A stretch of 64,000 nucleotides of DNA from Polytrichum commune (GCA_950295325.1 OX485809.1:11034001-11098000), one strand, 5' to 3'. Counted from the first letter of the stretch, positions 12,132-23,060 are shown. Translations and numbers: made by a program. The notes: generated by a model not told the origin, from the sequence alone.

Positions 12132-13960
12132 TGTGAGCCCAAAAGGGTGCCCACATTTAGTCTTAGACCCTTGAAACGTTAGTTGATGCACTTTGAAGTA
12201 GCATGTTACTTCACAAAAATATAAAAAGAGTGAAATGTTAGTCTTAGAAGTACCATGTTGTAAGAGGCTAGGATGTGAGTTGTTATTGTGTTTTTACCTT
12301 CGGAAGGATTTGAGTAATGAGGATAGGTAAGGAGAACTTGGATTGAGTAGTTAGTGAGTAGGCTAGTACAAATGGATGGAGACAACCAAAGTGACTCAAG
12401 AGGCAAGTGCATTCGAATTGGGATGAATGGAGGATCACATGGAGCGCACAAGTGGACCACCTCATCATGGCCACTTAATGGGGAAGGCCCAAGGAAGAAT
12501 GTAAGGTGGAGGATAAGCAAATTCTCAAAGCACCAATCAAATCACGAGTTAAGCATCGTGGTTTGAATTAAGTGGTGAGCGACGATTTGGGAAAGTAAGG
12601 GGAGAAAGTTATGGCGGCGGAAAGCGAAGGAGGCTAAGTTTGGGTTGAAGCATCCCAAGTTTGGTAAAGTGTGGTAGGTAGAAAGCCAAGGCTAGTTAAA
12701 TGTTCGAATTAGGATCCTTGTTGATCATTTGAGGGAGGAAGGCTTAGAAGATAGGATTGGCGCCTACTAAGTAGGAGGAAATCTCAAGGGCTTATCGTGA
12801 GCCTTGAGGGTGCTCACCCCCTCAAGCTTACTATATAATCCCTCATTCTTCCCTCATTCATCCTCTCTTTCCTTTGTGCTCCAAGGCACCCCACAAGTTA
12901 TAAGTGTGGGTGTGGAAAGCCATATTGGAGCACATGTGTGTGCTTAGTTTTTAGTTTGAGAGCCAAGGCTTGTTAGCCTTGAAGAGGGCTTGACCTCTTG
13001 GTAGAATTAGTGTTGACGTGAAGGATTTTAAAGTTAATTCATGATTCCAATTTGTGGTACTTTAAGTTCATGTTTTGAATACACGTGGTTGCAAGTTCCA
13101 TGTTTAAGGGTTGAGCACTTGATGTTGTGATGAGTGCAAAAATATACTTGTGTGGATTAGTTAGTCTTAGTGAAGTTAGGAAATTCTCTCTCCCCCTCTC
13201 CTCTCTAGGATTTTAGGATTTTAGGATTAGAGAAGAATTGTGTGATTAGAAAGGGGTTGTTAGTAGAATTAGGGAAATTAGGTAGGAAGATTAGTTAAGG
13301 GCTTGAATAATTAGTGAGGTAGTTGGGGATTACAACTACAAAGTTGTGGGTTCATGAAGGAGCTGGGTTTATGAAGGAGCTGGGTTTGTTTAGTTAGAAA
13401 GTAAAGAGCTGGGTTTATGAAGGACCTGGGTTTGTTTAGTTAGAAGCTAAGGAGCTGGGTTCATGAAGGACCTGGGTTTATGAAGGAGCTGGGTTTGTTT
13501 AGTTAGAAGCTAAGAAGCTGGGTTTATGAAGGAGCTGGGTTTATGAAGGAGCTAGGTTTATGTAATTAGAAAGTAAAGAGATGGGTTCATGAAGGAGCTT
13601 AGTAGATAGCCTACCTAATTAGCTCATAGACAAGTAGTTAGTTACATTATGCTAGTTAGTGTTATGTGTGGCTTTCACAAGTAAATGTATTTGAGATTGA
13701 CTATAGAGAATAGTGTTTTTTTTAACACTTGCATCCTCTCTTTTAAAATAAACCACGTGCACAACTTAATGGAGAATGTGGAGCACTCTCGCGATGGCAA
13801 GACAAAGGAAGCAAAGACCAAAGTTAAATCCAAGACCACTTGAAGGGTGAACCTTGCACTATGGACTCATCCAAGTCCAAATCCAATACCGCGGAGGAAT
13901 GTGAGCCCAAACCCACTACTCGGACTACGGACGCTTAAGGGTGGGGGGTTTGGCCTCACA
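12132..13960 (+). mobile_element. Nested solo LTR, 1829 bp
   Basis: Starts TGTGAGCCCAAAAGGG and ends TTTGGCCTCACA, with an exact 5-bp duplication GTGCT (12127-12131 and 13961-13965). It is the same LTR family as the one it landed in, but in the opposite orientation. It carries a TATA-like CTATATAATCC near 12831 and a tandem array of GAGCTGGGTTTATGAAG units. No internal region remains, so the element was reduced by LTR-LTR recombination. Confidence 0.92.
13330..13600. repeat. Tandem repeat in the solo LTR (GAGCTGGGTTTATGAAG)
   Basis: About ten short units of AAGGAGCTGGGTTTATG, alternating with a TTTGTTTAGTTAGAAG spacer. Non-coding, and specific to this LTR subfamily within the window. Confidence 0.8.
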
Positions 13961-14010
13961 GTGCTGCAAGGCTTAGCCCAGACTTCGGTGATCCAGGGCT
14001 TAGCCCAGCC
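13961..14010. repeat. 28-bp tandem array, right part
   Basis: Continuation of the array at 11998-12131 after the solo-LTR insertion. Confidence 0.75.
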
Positions 14011-14804
14011 GAACTAAAATCTACCACAATCCACCTAATCACCTAGTTAGTCAAAGGCTCATATGCGAGCCTTTCAACTACACACTAAATGTAATCCTTT
14101 CAAGATGCTTAATCGGACAATGGATAACTCTTTTAGTCTTTGACTAATAAAGTAACTAATTAACTAACAACACTAACTAATCTACACACGTGGTTCCAAG
14201 CTCTAAGAGCTCACCTCCTTGAGAGGACTAGAGAGAGAGCTTAACTCCTTCACTTCACTAAAAACTAATCAACCCACACACGTGGCTCAAGCTCTAAGAG
14301 CTCACCTCCTTGAGAGGACTAGATGGAGAGAGAGAAAAATGAGAGAGAAAACACCTTAAATAGCAAAGAGAGGAAGAGGGAGAGAGGGAGAGAGGTGAGG
14401 ATAGGGTGAGAGGATTAGCACCCCCAATCACAATCCTTTAACCTTCTCCTCCAAAGTAGGGATTAATCCCCATCCACCAAGCTTCTTTCTTCCTAAACTA
14501 CCAAGGTGGATCCAAAAGTGGGCATTTAACCCGTGGAGCTCACCTTGCTTCACCTTACCCCCTACTCACATGATCAAGGCATACTCTTATTGACTTCAAC
14601 CTTGAAATAATCACACCACACATTCTAAAGCCTAAACTTAAATCCAAATCACACTTCACTCTTTTTATGTTTTGTGAATAATCATAACACATCAAAGTCA
14701 AACTAAAATTGGTTTCGAAGAATTAATCACCACATGTGAGCACCATTTTGGGCTCACAACATGATGAACAAACCATGCAAACTCTAATATTCTACTTCAT
14801 TCCG

Positions 14805-15365
14805 TTATGCCAACCTCGTAGATGCTCCTGGCTTCCGGCGAGGGTCCATTTTTGGAAGAGGATTCGGCCGAAGTAAATCAACATAGCTAATCATTCGGTC
14901 TTTTATCCGTTCCTTCAACGGTAGCCGATGAGGCGATAATCCTCTTATCTTCTTACGAAAAGATAAAGTCTTTGAAGATTCTCCCACCACCTTGACTTCT
15001 TCAATGTCGAATGAATTGTCCTCTACATCCACATCCCTAGGCTTCCTCAAAATATCCCCACCCAAATCAACCACATCATTTGGATCTCCATCCACGCATT
15101 TTGTTAGGTCCTTCTCTACCGCATCGATCTCAAATTTGTTCGCATATCGTTGTTGGTCATCCTCCGCCCTCAACTTCCATGCTTGTGTAGATTGTGAGAA
15201 GGAGATCATGACATAATCATCACGAAATCGTTCAATCGCACTTCTCTCATCTCTCTCACGCTTGGGTGTTGGATTGAATGGAATATGTGGATCTCCTAAA
15301 TTATCTATCTCCTCATCCCATCCTAGACCCTCACATATGTCTGTCTCATTTCCCTTCCTATCCAT
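14805..15365 (-). CDS. Hypothetical protein, orphan ORF in the giant hAT
   Basis: An uninterrupted 186-codon frame from an ATG at 15365 to a stop 46 bp before the retrotransposon LTR. The protein is hydrophilic and rich in Asp, Glu, Arg and Lys, with no signal peptide, membrane segment or recognised domain; the tail PRRKPGASTRLA is basic. It lies convergent to the kinase-like gene. It may be the C-terminal or only exon of another accessory gene of the element. I do not recognise the family. Confidence 0.45.
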   Translation of the reverse strand: MDRKGNETDICEGLGWDEEIDNLGDPHIPFNPTPKRERDERSAIERFRDDYVMISFSQSTQAWKLRAEDDQQRYANKFEIDAVEKDLTKCVDGDPNDVVDLGGDILRKPRDVDVEDNSFDIEEVKVVGESSKTLSFRKKIRGLSPHRLPLKERIKDRMISYVDLLRPNPLPKMDPRRKPGASTRLA

Positions 15366-15639
15366 GATTCTCTACCCTCGGTCCCTCGTTATATGTATGA
15401 GTCTAAATGCTGTACTTATGTATTGAGCTCAAATGACTTCATCGTATATACAATAATTGAGATATCCAAGATGTAGAGGATCCAATTCTATTTGGTAAGA
15501 TAAAAACAACTTAATCGGAATAAAAAGAAAGTTGGTTAGGTCAAAAAGATCGATGCACTTTTTGAAAAAGTCTCCCAACATCCGCATTGGAAACCTCTTT
15601 GATACCTCTTCGAAGCTTCTATATTTGATTAGTTATCCA

Positions 15640-16015
15640 TTCATTCAATAAATCATACATTTGTGCTTCAACCTTAGTGGTTCATATGGTTTCATAACCC
15701 ATCTCACGCATCCAAATTCCACTTTCATTCCATAAATCATACATTTGTGCTTCAACCTTAGTGGTTCATATGATTTCACAACCCATCTCACGCATCCAAC
15801 TTCCACTTTCATTCAATAAATCACACATTTGTGCTTCAACCTTAGTGGTTCATATGATTTCACAACCCATCTCACGCATCCAACTTCCACTTTCATTCAA
15901 TAAATCACACATTTGTGCTTTATGTATAGTGGTTCATATGGTTTCACAACCCACACGCATCCAAATTCCACTTTCATTCAATAAATCACACATTTGTGCT
16001 TCATATGGTTTCATA
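15640..16015. repeat. Tandem repeat, about 83-bp unit, five copies
   Basis: Units begin CATTCAATAAATCACACATTTGTGC at about 15643, 15728, 15812, 15894 and 15976 and contain GTGGTTCATATGATTTCACAACCCATC. The later copies are slightly shortened. Non-coding. Confidence 0.92.
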
Positions 16016-16048
16016 TGTTTGTTCAAATGATGAAGATTGTAGCCTAAA

Positions 16049-16380
16049 TTGCCCCCCCCCCCGAACCCTATTCCGAACACCCCCCCAACCTTAATCCGAC
16101 CCCCCCCCCTCCGAACCCCCCCTAATCCGAACACCCCCTCCTAATCCGACCCCCCCCCCTAATCCGAACCCCCCCTTAATCCGACCCTCCATCCGGCCCC
16201 CATCCAACCCCATCCGGCCCTCCATCCGGCCCCTCCATCCGGCCCCATCCGACCCTCCATCCGAACCCCATCCGGCCCCCATCCGACCCTCCATCCGGCC
16301 CTCCATCCGCTACCCGTTCCCCGCGTTCCCGCCGTCCGCTCCCCGCGTTCCCCGATCTCCCGTACCGTTCCCGCCCCCGT
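16049..16380 (+). repeat. C-rich promoter array, transposase unit
   Basis: C-runs with CTAATCCGACCCCC units, then CCATCCGGCCC units, then CCGTTCCCGCGTTCCC. The array stops directly before the TATA box at 16387. Open frames across it are low-complexity artefacts. Confidence 0.8.
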
Positions 16381-16386
16381 GAGTAC

Positions 16387-16393
16387 TATAAAT
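16387..16393 (+). promoter_or_regulatory. TATA box of the hAT transposase
   Basis: TATAAAT immediately after the C-rich array and 235 bp before the chosen transposase ATG. Transcription is expected to start near 16415-16425. Confidence 0.65.
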
Positions 16394-16627
16394 TGAGAGT
16401 TCAAGGTGCCATTTTTGCCTCCACTGTCATAGTGTGTCTCAAGACTTTTGATTCTCTTCTAAGGAGTGAGGATTGAATGCGTGAGACCCGATTGCAGAGG
16501 ATACTTTGTCCACTCTAGTCACTGTGAATTGGGGATCGATGCCCTTGTGGCACTCTTCAACATGTGCTAGTATGCGATCAAAGGAACTTGCTCTACCTTG
16601 TTTGTATTTGCAAGTTTTGTTGAAGTC

Positions 16628-19600
16628 ATGCCACGCCGAAATGATGCATGGGATTATTGGTTCGAGGATAAGGGGATGGTTCCCGGTAAATCACAGAGGC
16701 AGGTTAAATGTAGGTTTTGCTCGTTCGTCATATCTTACCGAGGAAATAGAATGTTGGCCCACCTTGGTTATAGACCTCCTACAGGGGGTGCTTCTGATGT
16801 TTCCTCATGTAGGATGGTACCCCCGCATATTAGGGTCTTGTTTGAACATTGCGGAGGCATTGTGCCCTTACATGTAGGCATTATAAATGAGGACTCTCCG
16901 GTGCGAGATATTGTACCTCTGGAGCCTATTATAGCGGACTCCGTAATTAGTGAAACAAAGCCTTTGCTTATGTCCCAACCCACTCAACAATCTGATGATG
17001 TGATATATGGCACACCTCCTCGTGAACTATGTCAACTCAACATAACGGAGGGGTTCAATGTGTCAACAAAACAACTCCTTGATAGAGCATGGGCAACGGC
17101 TTTTTATGAAGCTAACATTCTTTTCAACATTGTGAGACATCCTGCATTTGTTAATATTGTGCGTGAAACTGCCCGTCATCGAATGCCAGCCTACACACCA
17201 CCATCGTACAATGCCATCTGTACGAAGTTGTTAACTGATCAAAAGGTTGAACTAGATAGGCAAGTGAAGGAGAAGTTGGGGAATTCTGTTGAAAAATACG
17301 GTGTTACAATATGTTGTGATGGATGGGACAACGTGCAAAACCGACCTCTCCTAAACGTTCTCCAATGCGGCACAAAGGGAGACGTTTTCTTGGGTACCAT
17401 TGATACCACGGGAAATCACAAGGATCATGTATATGTTGTTGCTCAAATTCAACCATTTGTGGAAAAGGTTGGTCGACATAATGTAGTCCAGATTTGCACC
17501 GACAATGCCCCAGTTATGGCCTCCGCTGCTCGCGACTTGATTCAAGCAAATCCCGATCTATATTTTCAAGGATGTGCTACGCATTGCCTAGATCTCCTCT
17601 TAGAAGATTGGGGGAAGGAGGAATGGGTGAAAAAGTTGGTAAAAAAGGCGCGCCATATTTGTGTTTTTATCAAAAACCATCATGCTTCTCAAGCTATATT
17701 CCGGAGGTTGTCACCAAATCTCTCACTCCGCCTACCTGTACAGACCCGTTTTGCAACGAACTTCATCATGATAGATCGTCTTCTTCAAGTACGCAATGCT
17801 TTGGAAAGAATGGTGGTTGATGAGGATTGGCCTACTCTACTGCGTGATTTGAGGAGGAAATCTGCCACCGCTTACATGAAGGGCGTTGCAGTGCGACGCT
17901 TTATACGTTCCGATGGATTCTGGAACACGTGCAAAAATTTCCTGTATATGGTGATCCCGGTTGTTAAAGTCCTTCGTGTATTTGATGGCAAGGCGCCTGT
18001 AATGGGATTGGCTTGGAGGGTCATGCATGATTTACAAACCCATATTCGTGGATTCAGTGAACCTCCGTTTCGCTTAAGCCTTAAGCTTGCTGCAAATGCT
18101 ATGCTAACGTTTCAAAATAGATGGAGGTTGATGTTGAATGATCTTCATTGGGCTGGAGCGATGTTAAATCCGCTTCTACGTGGGTGGGCCCCACTTAATA
18201 AGGATGAGAATTCGAGGACAATCCTAAATGGAGTTCTTCGCAGGCTTACTCCAGATGGGGACAGTTATATCCAAATCCTCTACCAGTACCAAGATTTCCT
18301 TGAAAATCGAGGGCATTTTGCTGATTCTACAGACCCGAACGTGCATGCTGCACCTCTCCATGAATGGTGGGATGCAATGGGAGGTGGAGCTAAGGCCCTC
18401 CAAACAATACCAAGACGTATCCTTGCACAAGTATGTTCTGCATCCGCATGTGAGCGCAATTGGAGCATGTATTCATATGTTCACAACAAGAGTCGCAATC
18501 GCTTGAAGCATAGTCGTGCCGAGGACCTCGTCTACATATATACCAATAGTAGGCTCATTCACCATCGGAGGGGCCCAAGACATGCGCAATGGTACGAATT
18601 GAATGAGGTCCATTCCGACGATGACCTTGACGAAGAAGATGACGTGGATCCAAATGATAGGGCCGGAAATGATGACGACAACAATGTTGATGACATTGAC
18701 TTTGATTTAGATGATCTCGATTTTGATAATCGTGATTCTGATGATGATGATGATGGTAATGATAGTGATGAAAACCTTGGGGTGTTTGATTTTGATGAAG
18801 CGGATGTCCCCCATCATAACGACGTAATGCACGACGATCATGAGGGACCTATTGGAGGACCACATTTTGATACCGTCCATACTAGACAAGGTTTTCGCTC
18901 TGACCATAATGTTGCTATGGGAGCACCGGAGAATGTAGGAATTGAAGTAGGTTCCTTGCAACCTCATAGCGATTCTCTTTCTTTTGGTGGAGGTGACAAT
19001 GTACTACCAGCAAACGAGCCAACGCATGTTCAACATGATCCACTTCCAACCATAGTACATTCTGAATCCATGGACGCCCCCCTCATATCCAACCATCGTA
19101 TAGAAGTTTTAACTTCCAATGTTGCTGAAAGGCCCACAACTCGATTTCGTGCTCTTCAAAGAAGTGCATCCACCTCTACGGTGCAAGTGCATGCACAACG
19201 TCAACATCGTCCTCTCACTCGAAGTATTGCCAATACTTCTAGATTGGGTGTTTCACGTGCAGATGTTGTGGGTGCTACTTTGGTTGCACTACACAATGTT
19301 TCAAGAAATGTTGCTATAGAGGCGCCACGCCGTCAATCTCTTCGTCAACATGTTGTTCAGAACATACCATCCGCAAATACATCCGCATCAGTTTTGCTTT
19401 CACAGAGTCAATCCAATGGAAGAGGTGGTCTTGAAGTTGGAGGTGGAAGTACTGTGGGGGATGCAATTATAGATGGAAGTAGAGATGAAGTGCACTCAAG
19501 TCGTGGTAGGAGTGGAGGGCGCCAGAGAACTACGAGAGGTGTCAAACGTATTAGGAAGAGGTATCAAGGAAGATCGCTTCCGTTTACTGCTGAAGACTAC

Positions 19601-19816
19601 AATGAAGATGAGGGTAGACCACATCTAGATGAAAATGGCATACAAGATGCAGAGGGCTCCCGGCCCACCAAGAAGATAATTATCTCACAACGCGACCGAA
19701 AGTTGCATTTTCGGAGCAGGACCCCCCAAACAGATGATGATTTCAGTACAGACGAGTCTGAAAAGGATCCAAGATGTGTCGAAGCAAATGATCCCACAGT
19801 ATGGATTCGAACATAA
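16628..19816 (+). CDS. hAT-superfamily transposase (BED finger, DUF659, hAT C-terminal)
   Basis: A single uninterrupted frame of 1062 codons from the ATG at 16628 (MPRRNDAWDYWF); an in-frame ATG at 16598 is possible but less typical. It would bind the element ends and carry out cut-and-paste transposition in the nucleus. In order: a BED-type zinc finger (C28, C31, H45, C61 followed by the MVPP motif), a DUF659/RNase H-like core with the first catalytic Asp in CCDGW (Asp231) and the second in CTDNAP (Asp292), the CATHCLDLL motif (about 316), and the C-terminal hAT block ASACERNWS (Glu609) with HNKSRNRL. After about residue 660 comes a very acidic Asp-rich stretch, then about 300 residues of low-complexity tail with an Arg-rich segment (GRSGGRQRTTRG). 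This is longer than most plant hAT transposases (600-800 aa). No stop or frameshift was seen, so it may be functional. Confidence 0.93.
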   Translation: MPRRNDAWDYWFEDKGMVPGKSQRQVKCRFCSFVISYRGNRMLAHLGYRPPTGGASDVSSCRMVPPHIRVLFEHCGGIVPLHVGIINEDSPVRDIVPLEPIIADSVISETKPLLMSQPTQQSDDVIYGTPPRELCQLNITEGFNVSTKQLLDRAWATAFYEANILFNIVRHPAFVNIVRETARHRMPAYTPPSYNAICTKLLTDQKVELDRQVKEKLGNSVEKYGVTICCDGWDNVQNRPLLNVLQCGTKGDVFLGTIDTTGNHKDHVYVVAQIQPFVEKVGRHNVVQICTDNAPVMASAARDLIQANPDLYFQGCATHCLDLLLEDWGKEEWVKKLVKKARHICVFIKNHHASQAIFRRLSPNLSLRLPVQTRFATNFIMIDRLLQVRNALERMVVDEDWPTLLRDLRRKSATAYMKGVAVRRFIRSDGFWNTCKNFLYMVIPVVKVLRVFDGKAPVMGLAWRVMHDLQTHIRGFSEPPFRLSLKLAANAMLTFQNRWRLMLNDLHWAGAMLNPLLRGWAPLNKDENSRTILNGVLRRLTPDGDSYIQILYQYQDFLENRGHFADSTDPNVHAAPLHEWWDAMGGGAKALQTIPRRILAQVCSASACERNWSMYSYVHNKSRNRLKHSRAEDLVYIYTNSRLIHHRRGPRHAQWYELNEVHSDDDLDEEDDVDPNDRAGNDDDNNVDDIDFDLDDLDFDNRDSDDDDDGNDSDENLGVFDFDEADVPHHNDVMHDDHEGPIGGPHFDTVHTRQGFRSDHNVAMGAPENVGIEVGSLQPHSDSLSFGGGDNVLPANEPTHVQHDPLPTIVHSESMDAPLISNHRIEVLTSNVAERPTTRFRALQRSASTSTVQVHAQRQHRPLTRSIANTSRLGVSRADVVGATLVALHNVSRNVAIEAPRRQSLRQHVVQNIPSANTSASVLLSQSQSNGRGGLEVGGGSTVGDAIIDGSRDEVHSSRGRSGGRQRTTRGVKRIRKRYQGRSLPFTAEDYNEDEGRPHLDENGIQDAEGSRPTKKIIISQRDRKLHFRSRTPQTDDDFSTDESEKDPRCVEANDPTVWIRT

Positions 19817-20386
19817 TGGTTTTGCACAAATATTGTCTTTAGGTGATCACATTTATTGCCGTAATTTATTACTTACGTCAAAATTGATACAACCTTAGGG
19901 CCTTCAGTAAGACATTCAGACCACAAAGCAAACGCATCCTTCGCAGTTGTATCGTTTATTATAGTAATAAAGTTATTTATTGCATATTTTTAAAAATCTC
20001 TCAAATACCATATGGTTGTCAACTTGTCATTACAATTAACTCCAACACAATGGTATGTCATTATTAGTACAATATGGTGTATTATTCTTACGGTGAATGG
20101 AGTTTTATTACTATTTATTGAGTTTCTTAAAGCAAATGCTTTTATAATACTCTTGGTTATACAATCATATGAATTACTAATATTCAAGTAAGTCTTTAAA
20201 AGTCTCGAAAAACATCAAAATATGTGGCATCCATATGATATCTTTTACACGCTATAATCACTTAGAAATAAAAAATTGCCAATAAATCCTCTTCATATTA
20301 CATATTGTTAGAACATGAAATATGTACATTGTGTCCAAAATTTTCCTACCTTCCTATACAATTTTCTCAACATCATACAAAAATTC
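19817..20386. other. AT-rich spacer between convergent element genes
   Basis: Lies between the ends of the transposase (+) and the RING gene (-). It is AT-rich and probably holds both 3' untranslated regions; no other feature was seen. Confidence 0.5.
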
Positions 20387-22722
20387 CTAATCCGAATCTG
20401 AATCTGAATCAAGGTCTATTGCAATTGATCTAGCTGGATGAAGATGAAATCCTCGTTGTACTCGTGATGATTCCCCGGCTTCCATGCTACGCGTTGCTCC
20501 ACGGGTGAGATATGAGCGACTTCCAGGAGACAATGGAGCGGCATTACGTGGTCTAGGCCCACCATTGAGCCATCTCAAAACCGCATCATCCGTAACTTTG
20601 TGTAAGAGTGCATCAATTGCATTCAACTGCAGCATGTTCTAGTGGTACCCCTCCTCTAACTCCAATTCAAATCTTGCCTCCCGTTCCATATGCATGTCAT
20701 CTGCATCTTGTTTCAAGTCATGCTCCGATACTAATTCGAGACCCGTTGCATTGAACCAAGGAGGATGGTTGCCGCTCTTTAATTGTTTGCTTGTTGTATC
20801 CCAATGCCAATCAAGAGTTTGGTAAAAAAATCTTTTCAAGCTATGCTCGGGGGGCTTGTTGGAATACAACTCGTCTGCAATGTACAAAATTTGACGTGCA
20901 CTCCGTGTCCATGATCCATTCATGTTCTCGTTCCATAGCTCAACTTTGGCACAATTGTATAATCAACTCCACTCAACACACTGCCCATCAAACTCTTGAA
21001 GTTCGAAAAGAAAGTCCTATGGCTTTAACACCCAGTCGTTAGGCATGTAATCCCGAAGGCCAAATTGGAGGTACAAACGAGGGTGGAAGGGTGATCTACA
21101 ATGAGGACATTGTCGGTTCTTAATCATATTCTCTATTAGACATTGTGGGAGGAATTGGGCCCCACATGATCCAACTTGAAAGCATCCCTCTGGGCCAAAC
21201 GGACATTGGCAAATCGCGCACACGGATCCGTCAAAAACCATCGCATGTGAATTTGGCAATAACTTCTCACCAGTCATGTGTAATGGTTATTCATGCACTT
21301 GTTCCACATCCCAATGGTGATCCTCATCGGACACTTAATGCCAATCAATGCTTCCGCTTGGCAATGTCAAGTCCGCATTCTCATCCCACCAACTAGGGTA
21401 CATCTGCTCATCTTCTGGCCATGACGTGAGCATCATGTTCCGCATTCTATGATTGCGGTTTCATTCTTTCTGGATGCTCTCAAATTCAGCTTCAAATTGA
21501 TGAGCCTTGGCCATAGCAAACAATGTGCATGTCCTCATATTCTTGCGCTCCACAATCGCATCCAACAAAAATTTCTTCAACCTTGCATTCTGCTCCTCCA
21601 GTCCGCCAATCTTGTCTAGGTGATTAACAACCACTTCATTGACCACTTGAAGTTGTTGTTGCATGTCTACCACCTCATTTTGCAAAGCCTCCATCTTTTC
21701 TCGCATTACTTCATTCCTCATGTATACTTCCAAAACTTGTGACTTTGCAATCTTGGCCTCCTATAAAGCTGCGTCCCTCTCTGCTTCCAAAGACTGAATT
21801 GTTGGTGCAATTGGTGTACTACTTGAACTGCCTGCCTCCCCCATCGTAAGTGTTGCAACTTGATTTTCCAAATCGAGAATCCTTGATTTGTACTTACGAA
21901 TTTCCTCGGCATGTTGCTTACGCAATTCCTCCATTCTGTTCTTCATCGTGTCCGCTCCAAGTTCACCAAGGTTTACCTCGGTAACCACCTGGTTGATCAA
22001 ATTATTGACCTCAACTTCTGCTATGTTCTCTTGGTCATTCATGTCATCCATGTCGTCATCCATGTTTGTGTCCGCCTCCCCCATTACCGTATCCATGTCA
22101 TTGTCCGTTCGACCAACAGGCGTGTCCTTTTTGGTGTCCGACCCTCTGGAATTGGCGTCCCGGGCTCATCCACTAGTCTGGGATTCCTCCTTAACCATTC
22201 CGGAACGGTAGTATATGGAATATCTGGAACTGTACACTTAGTGAATGCAATTCCTAAACCCCCAAATGGCCTCTCGCTTAGAGCAGCCAGACTTGACCAA
22301 TCCACTGTAACTTGCAACACGTGCTCCGCATACATCATATATGCCACTGACTTCGGAATTGCGCTCTTTGGCCATCTTGTCAAATTGGAGATATTCCTAC
22401 GTATTGTTAAAAATCTCCATTTTACATCCACATCTTCAAGCTGGTAATAATTCGCACTGAGGGCCCTACAATGTCGCTCGTGACAATGTCTTGGCCACAA
22501 CCGATCAACGTGAGGGAAGCCCACGAACTGCAATGCAATCTCCGCAGACCACGGCTGTTGTACCCTCTCCCAACCTATCCGGGCTTTTTGGGTGTGGTCG
22601 TCGTAAATATCCCACTCCAACCCACAATGCTTGCGTGTTGGTTTTTTGGGTTTAGGTGATCCTCCACTTGCCATGTCTCTAGATCCTCCACTTGTCATGT
22701 CGTTGGATCCTCCACTTGCCAT
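20387..22722 (-). pseudogene. Coiled-coil/degenerate-RING accessory gene, decayed
   Basis: Read from the minus-strand ATG 22722. The first 190 residues begin with GGS-(N/R)-DMASGG repeats and a basic segment, then an unrecognised domain (ISNLTRWPKSAIPKSVAY). One frameshift at about 22137-22165 joins it to a long frame with an acidic stretch, two coiled-coil helices (about 22000-21470), a RING-like motif CAIC...SCGAQFLPQC...QCPHC (21220-21110), a Trp-rich segment and a natural-looking DSDSDSD end at 20387. In that frame there are seven premature stops: 21761 TAG, 21461 TGA, 21335 TAA, 21287 TAA, 21017 TAG, 20963 TGA and 20639 TAG. The apparent separate small ORFs are pieces of this one gene. 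The RING lacks its His ligands (CGA...L instead of CGH...H). It is divergent from its own TATA (23052-23059) and convergent with the transposase. The role is unknown; a RING might suggest ubiquitin ligase activity in intact copies. Confidence 0.75.
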
Positions 22723-23028
22723 GTATCCACCCCAATTGTAGTTTCTAAGCCTAATCTATAACTTTAATTATTTAAATACTAATTGCACTTCATAATAGTG
22801 CTACAAAAATATCCAAGCATACACTTCAAAATAGTGTTGCTGTGGAATGAATTCGAATTTTTGTTAAAAAAATAAAGTAAAAAAAAAAGCCACCAAAAAC
22901 ACACCCACAAAACACGTGAGTAAATCCCAAATGTGAAAAAAAGGACCCTAAACTCCCCCGAGTGCCCCGCGTGCCCCACGCTCTCTTTAAGAGGAGGGCC
23001 GTCCGGGCACCCACAAGGAATGGAGTGA

Positions 23029-23060
23029 GGTATATAAGTGGTCCCCTCCACTTATATACC
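23029..23060 (-). promoter_or_regulatory. Palindromic TATA element of the RING unit
   Basis: GGTATATAAGTGG and its exact reverse complement CCACTTATATACC face each other across a 6-bp spacer, placing a TATATAAG box on each strand. The minus-strand box would serve the gene starting at 22722. Confidence 0.6.

Larger units (their letters stand above)
8794..14758 (-). mobile_element. Ty3/gypsy-like LTR retrotransposon, 5' half only
   Basis: On the minus strand this runs from a full 5' LTR (14758 down to 11406), through a leader, into gag (start 10530) with two zinc knuckles, and ends abruptly near 8794 against the kinase gene. No protease, reverse transcriptase, integrase or 3' LTR is present. 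Four bases after the LTR lies TGGTACGTCCGCCGGGAG, a candidate primer-binding site because its complement ends in CCA; I cannot assign the tRNA. The missing 3' half and the missing kinase tail suggest one deletion across the insertion junction. Confidence 0.8.
11406..14758 (-). repeat. 5' LTR of the retrotransposon, split by a nested solo LTR
   Basis: Read on the minus strand the LTR starts TGTGAGCCCAAAATGGTGCTCACA and ends ...TGTCCTCACA. Taking out the nested element (12132-13960 plus a 5-bp duplication) leaves about 1519 bp, close to the 1547-bp relative at 26027-27573. The flanks 14759-14763 (ACATG) and 11401-11405 do not match, as expected when the LTR continues into internal sequence. Confidence 0.8.

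Noticed and set aside
16506-16877. 123-codon frame overlapping the start of the transposase
   Set aside because: A shadow in another frame; the transposase frame carries the BED finger and catalytic motifs.
20387-22096. Five or six separate small minus-strand genes
   Set aside because: All lie in one reading phase and join across single in-frame stops; they are fragments of one decayed gene.
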